From JAUPTX01 sp964550665 (GTDB lineage: Bacteria > Patescibacteriota > Minisyncoccia > Phycocordibacterales > CSBR16-119), in assembly GCA_964550665.1 (NCBI GenBank), contig CAZJZW010000004.1:1-30820 (forward strand): DNA of 30,820 nucleotides, in the 5' to 3' direction. This document shows, one piece after another, positions 30,141 to 30,820 of the stretch. The translations under genes were made by a program, and so were the position numbers. The stretch's first letter is position 1. Each line of letters starts with the position of its first letter. The notes below the pieces were generated by a model. That model ran no database searches and was not told the origin of the DNA. It was given only the letters and a program-made list of their open reading frames with translations.

Positions 30141-30260
30141 GACCATTGCGGGAAGGGGGTCGGGGAAACAGATGTTTCCCCGTGGAGGAAAACAGTGAGC
30201 GCAGCGAATGTTAGAAACCGTGGGTTTCTAAAAAAGCGATAGCTTTTGCATAGGTCAAAA
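30137..30260. other. multi-hairpin intergenic element with closing outer stem
   Basis: The ends pair: TTTTGACC (30137-30144) with GGTCAAAA (30253-30260), extended past a 2x2 loop by TGC/GCA. Inside are three clean hairpins: a 9-bp stem CGGGGAAAC/GTTTCCCCG (30161-30182), a 9-bp stem TTAGAAACC/GGTTTCTAA (30211-30231) and, directly stacked on it, AAAAGC-GATA-GCTTTT (30232-30247). The 28 nt between the first two hairpins (30183-30210) are unpaired and purine-rich. It could be a small structured RNA or a miniature inverted-repeat element with 8-nt terminal repeats. No target-site duplication is visible and I do not recognise an RNA family. Confidence 0.6.
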
Positions 30261-30319
30261 CGATAATATTTTCTTTACAGTGTTCTCGTGTAGGGTCAGA
30301 AGTGGTTACCTGACATTAT

Positions 30320-30347
30320 TTGACAAAATTATTGTATATGATATAAT
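30320..30347 (+). promoter_or_regulatory. near-consensus promoter of the 30376 gene
   Basis: A perfect TTGACA (30320-30325), 16-nt spacer and a perfect extended -10 TGATATAAT. Start near 30354 leaves a 22-nt A/C-rich leader containing ACCAAAACCAAAGCACC directly before the ATG. An inverted repeat GTCAG/CTGAC (30295-30314) lies just upstream of the -35. Confidence 0.8.
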
Positions 30348-30375
30348 ATAAAGTAGAAACCAAAACCAAAGCACC

Positions 30376-30712
30376 ATGAAAGACATGCTTGAATACAATG
30401 TGACCTTGTTGAAACTCCAAGATCTCAAGACGACTCTTGAGGGCGCTTGGTCAGAGTCAAGGCTCGTGGTTAGTTACTGTATTGATCATAGTGCACCAGC
30501 AGGGTTTGGCTTTATGCCTCGAAACTTGGACTCTCAGTACAGCATCAGAAAGATATGCCTCATCGAAGTCCTGTTGTTTCTAGACAATNNNNNNNNNNGG
30601 CGGATACAGTACTGATCAAGCACTGGCAGCGCTTCTGGATAAGATGATCGCTCTTGCACCTGATCGTAATAGCGACAATAAAATCGGAGAAGCCTTGGCG
30701 GCTCTACGATAA
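30376..30712 (+). CDS. hypothetical small protein, about 112 aa, interrupted by gap
   Basis: I do not recognise the product. Before the 10-N gap it reads MKDMLEYNVTLLKLQDLKT ... IEVLLFLDN; after it, one frame gives GGYSTDQALAALLDKMIAL, then APDRNSDNKIGEALAALR and TAA at 30710-30712, clearly coding. The two halves are out of frame with 10 N, so the true gap must be a length such as 9 or 12. The protein looks soluble and helical. It is monocistronic, with a near-consensus promoter, the A/C-rich leader shared with other small genes, and a terminator. Confidence 0.65.
30589..30598. other. assembly gap of 10 N inside the 30376 gene
   Basis: The coding frame before and after differ by one base, so the drawn length is wrong by 1 or 2 modulo 3. 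Confidence 0.85.
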
Positions 30713-30732
30713 AACACAAGCTTTAAAGAAGC

Positions 30733-30770
30733 AACGCCGATCCCACACTGGGGTCGGCGTTCTTGTTTTT
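30733..30770 (+). terminator. terminator of the 30376 gene
   Basis: A 13-bp stem (AACGCCGATCCCA against TGGGGTCGGCGTT, one G-U) with a 3-nt loop is followed by CTTGTTTTT. Confidence 0.9.
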
Positions 30771-30772
30771 CG

Positions 30773-30781
30773 TGGTAAAAT
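30773..30781 (+). promoter_or_regulatory. extended -10 of the gene starting at 30791
   Basis: TGGTAAAAT, identical to the element before the M23 gene, ends 9 nt before the ATG. Confidence 0.5.
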
Positions 30782-30790
30782 ATTTTCCAT

Positions 30791-30820
30791 ATGACTCAAT
30801 TAGACGCTCTTACAATTCTC
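30791..30820 (+). CDS. 5' end of a gene, product uncertain
   Basis: Only MTQLDALTIL is visible. It follows a terminator and an extended -10 element at close range, as at other starts in the window. The sequence resembles the start of CPR Pif1/RecD-like helicases, where a P-loop follows some 10 residues later, but ten residues cannot prove this. Confidence 0.45.
   Translation, partial: MTQLDALTIL

Noticed and set aside
30183..30203. Resemblance of GGAGGAAAACAG to the RNase P RNA GAGGAAAGUC core
   Set aside because: Only a few bases match, the element is far too short and the surrounding helices do not fit RNase P RNA.
1..30820. TGA recoded as glycine (as in Absconditabacteria/Gracilibacteria)
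   Set aside because: Conserved genes read through from start to stop without any in-frame TGA; it is unused rather than reassigned here.
1..30820. CRISPR arrays, rRNA, tRNA, insertion sequences or prophage genes
   Set aside because: I looked for spaced direct repeats, cloverleaf-like segments and transposase or phage proteins in all gaps and found none.

Overview
The window looks like a chromosomal segment of a Candidate Phyla Radiation (Patescibacteria) bacterium, most likely Parcubacteria. The reasons are the AT-rich composition, short versions of housekeeping proteins (alanyl-tRNA synthetase ending after the editing domain, 114-residue L13, PriA without helicase motifs), CPR-style envelope proteins, an N-terminal sigma region 4 / C-terminal HARE-HTH protein, and near absence of Shine-Dalgarno sequences. 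Placement below that level is not possible from this sequence alone. There are three assembly gaps (6799-6898, 21928-22027, 30589-30598). Protein length or reading frame shows that at least the last two are placeholders rather than true lengths.

Layout: 1-513 is the 3' end of a UbiA prenyltransferase resembling lycopene elongases. 597-1151 is an unknown protein. 1211-5456 (minus) is a tight operon: AhpF/TrxB-like reductase, prenyl diphosphate synthase, phytoene synthase, phytoene desaturase. Together with the UbiA gene it predicts a C40, possibly C45/C50, carotenoid. 5543-8700 (minus) is rpsU-ybeY-ftsA-ftsZ. 8845-11124 (minus) holds a small membrane protein and a helicase-dead PriA. 11189-11932 is an M23 peptidase, convergent with an unknown gene at 11950-12264. 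12348-15696 is mreB-holB-frr-rseP. 15772-16803 is the sigma4/HARE fusion. 16866-21221 carries an Ig-like membrane protein, a DUF8128-like protein, mltG, a DnaQ-like exonuclease and mnmA. 21288-21745 holds two small paralogous genes behind a near-consensus promoter. Then come alaS, a PilM/FtsA-like ATPase with a PilN-like membrane partner, and 25994-30108: infA, rpmJ, rpsM, rpsK, rpsD, rpoA, rplQ, rplM, rpsI. The right end has a multi-hairpin intergenic element, another strongly promoted small gene, and the start of one more gene.

Genome-wide habits visible here: none of the 38 genes with a visible stop ends in TGA (28 TAA, 10 TAG) and no real gene has an in-frame TGA. Ribosomal genes prefer CGA and AGA for arginine. 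Many genes have a -10 box 5-11 nt before the start codon, which predicts leaderless or nearly leaderless mRNAs. Several small accessory genes share an A/C-rich ACCAAA-type leader. The observations most worth following are the carotenoid locus, the small-gene/leader family, the sigma4/HARE fusion, the PilM/PilN-like pair and the structured element at 30137-30260.
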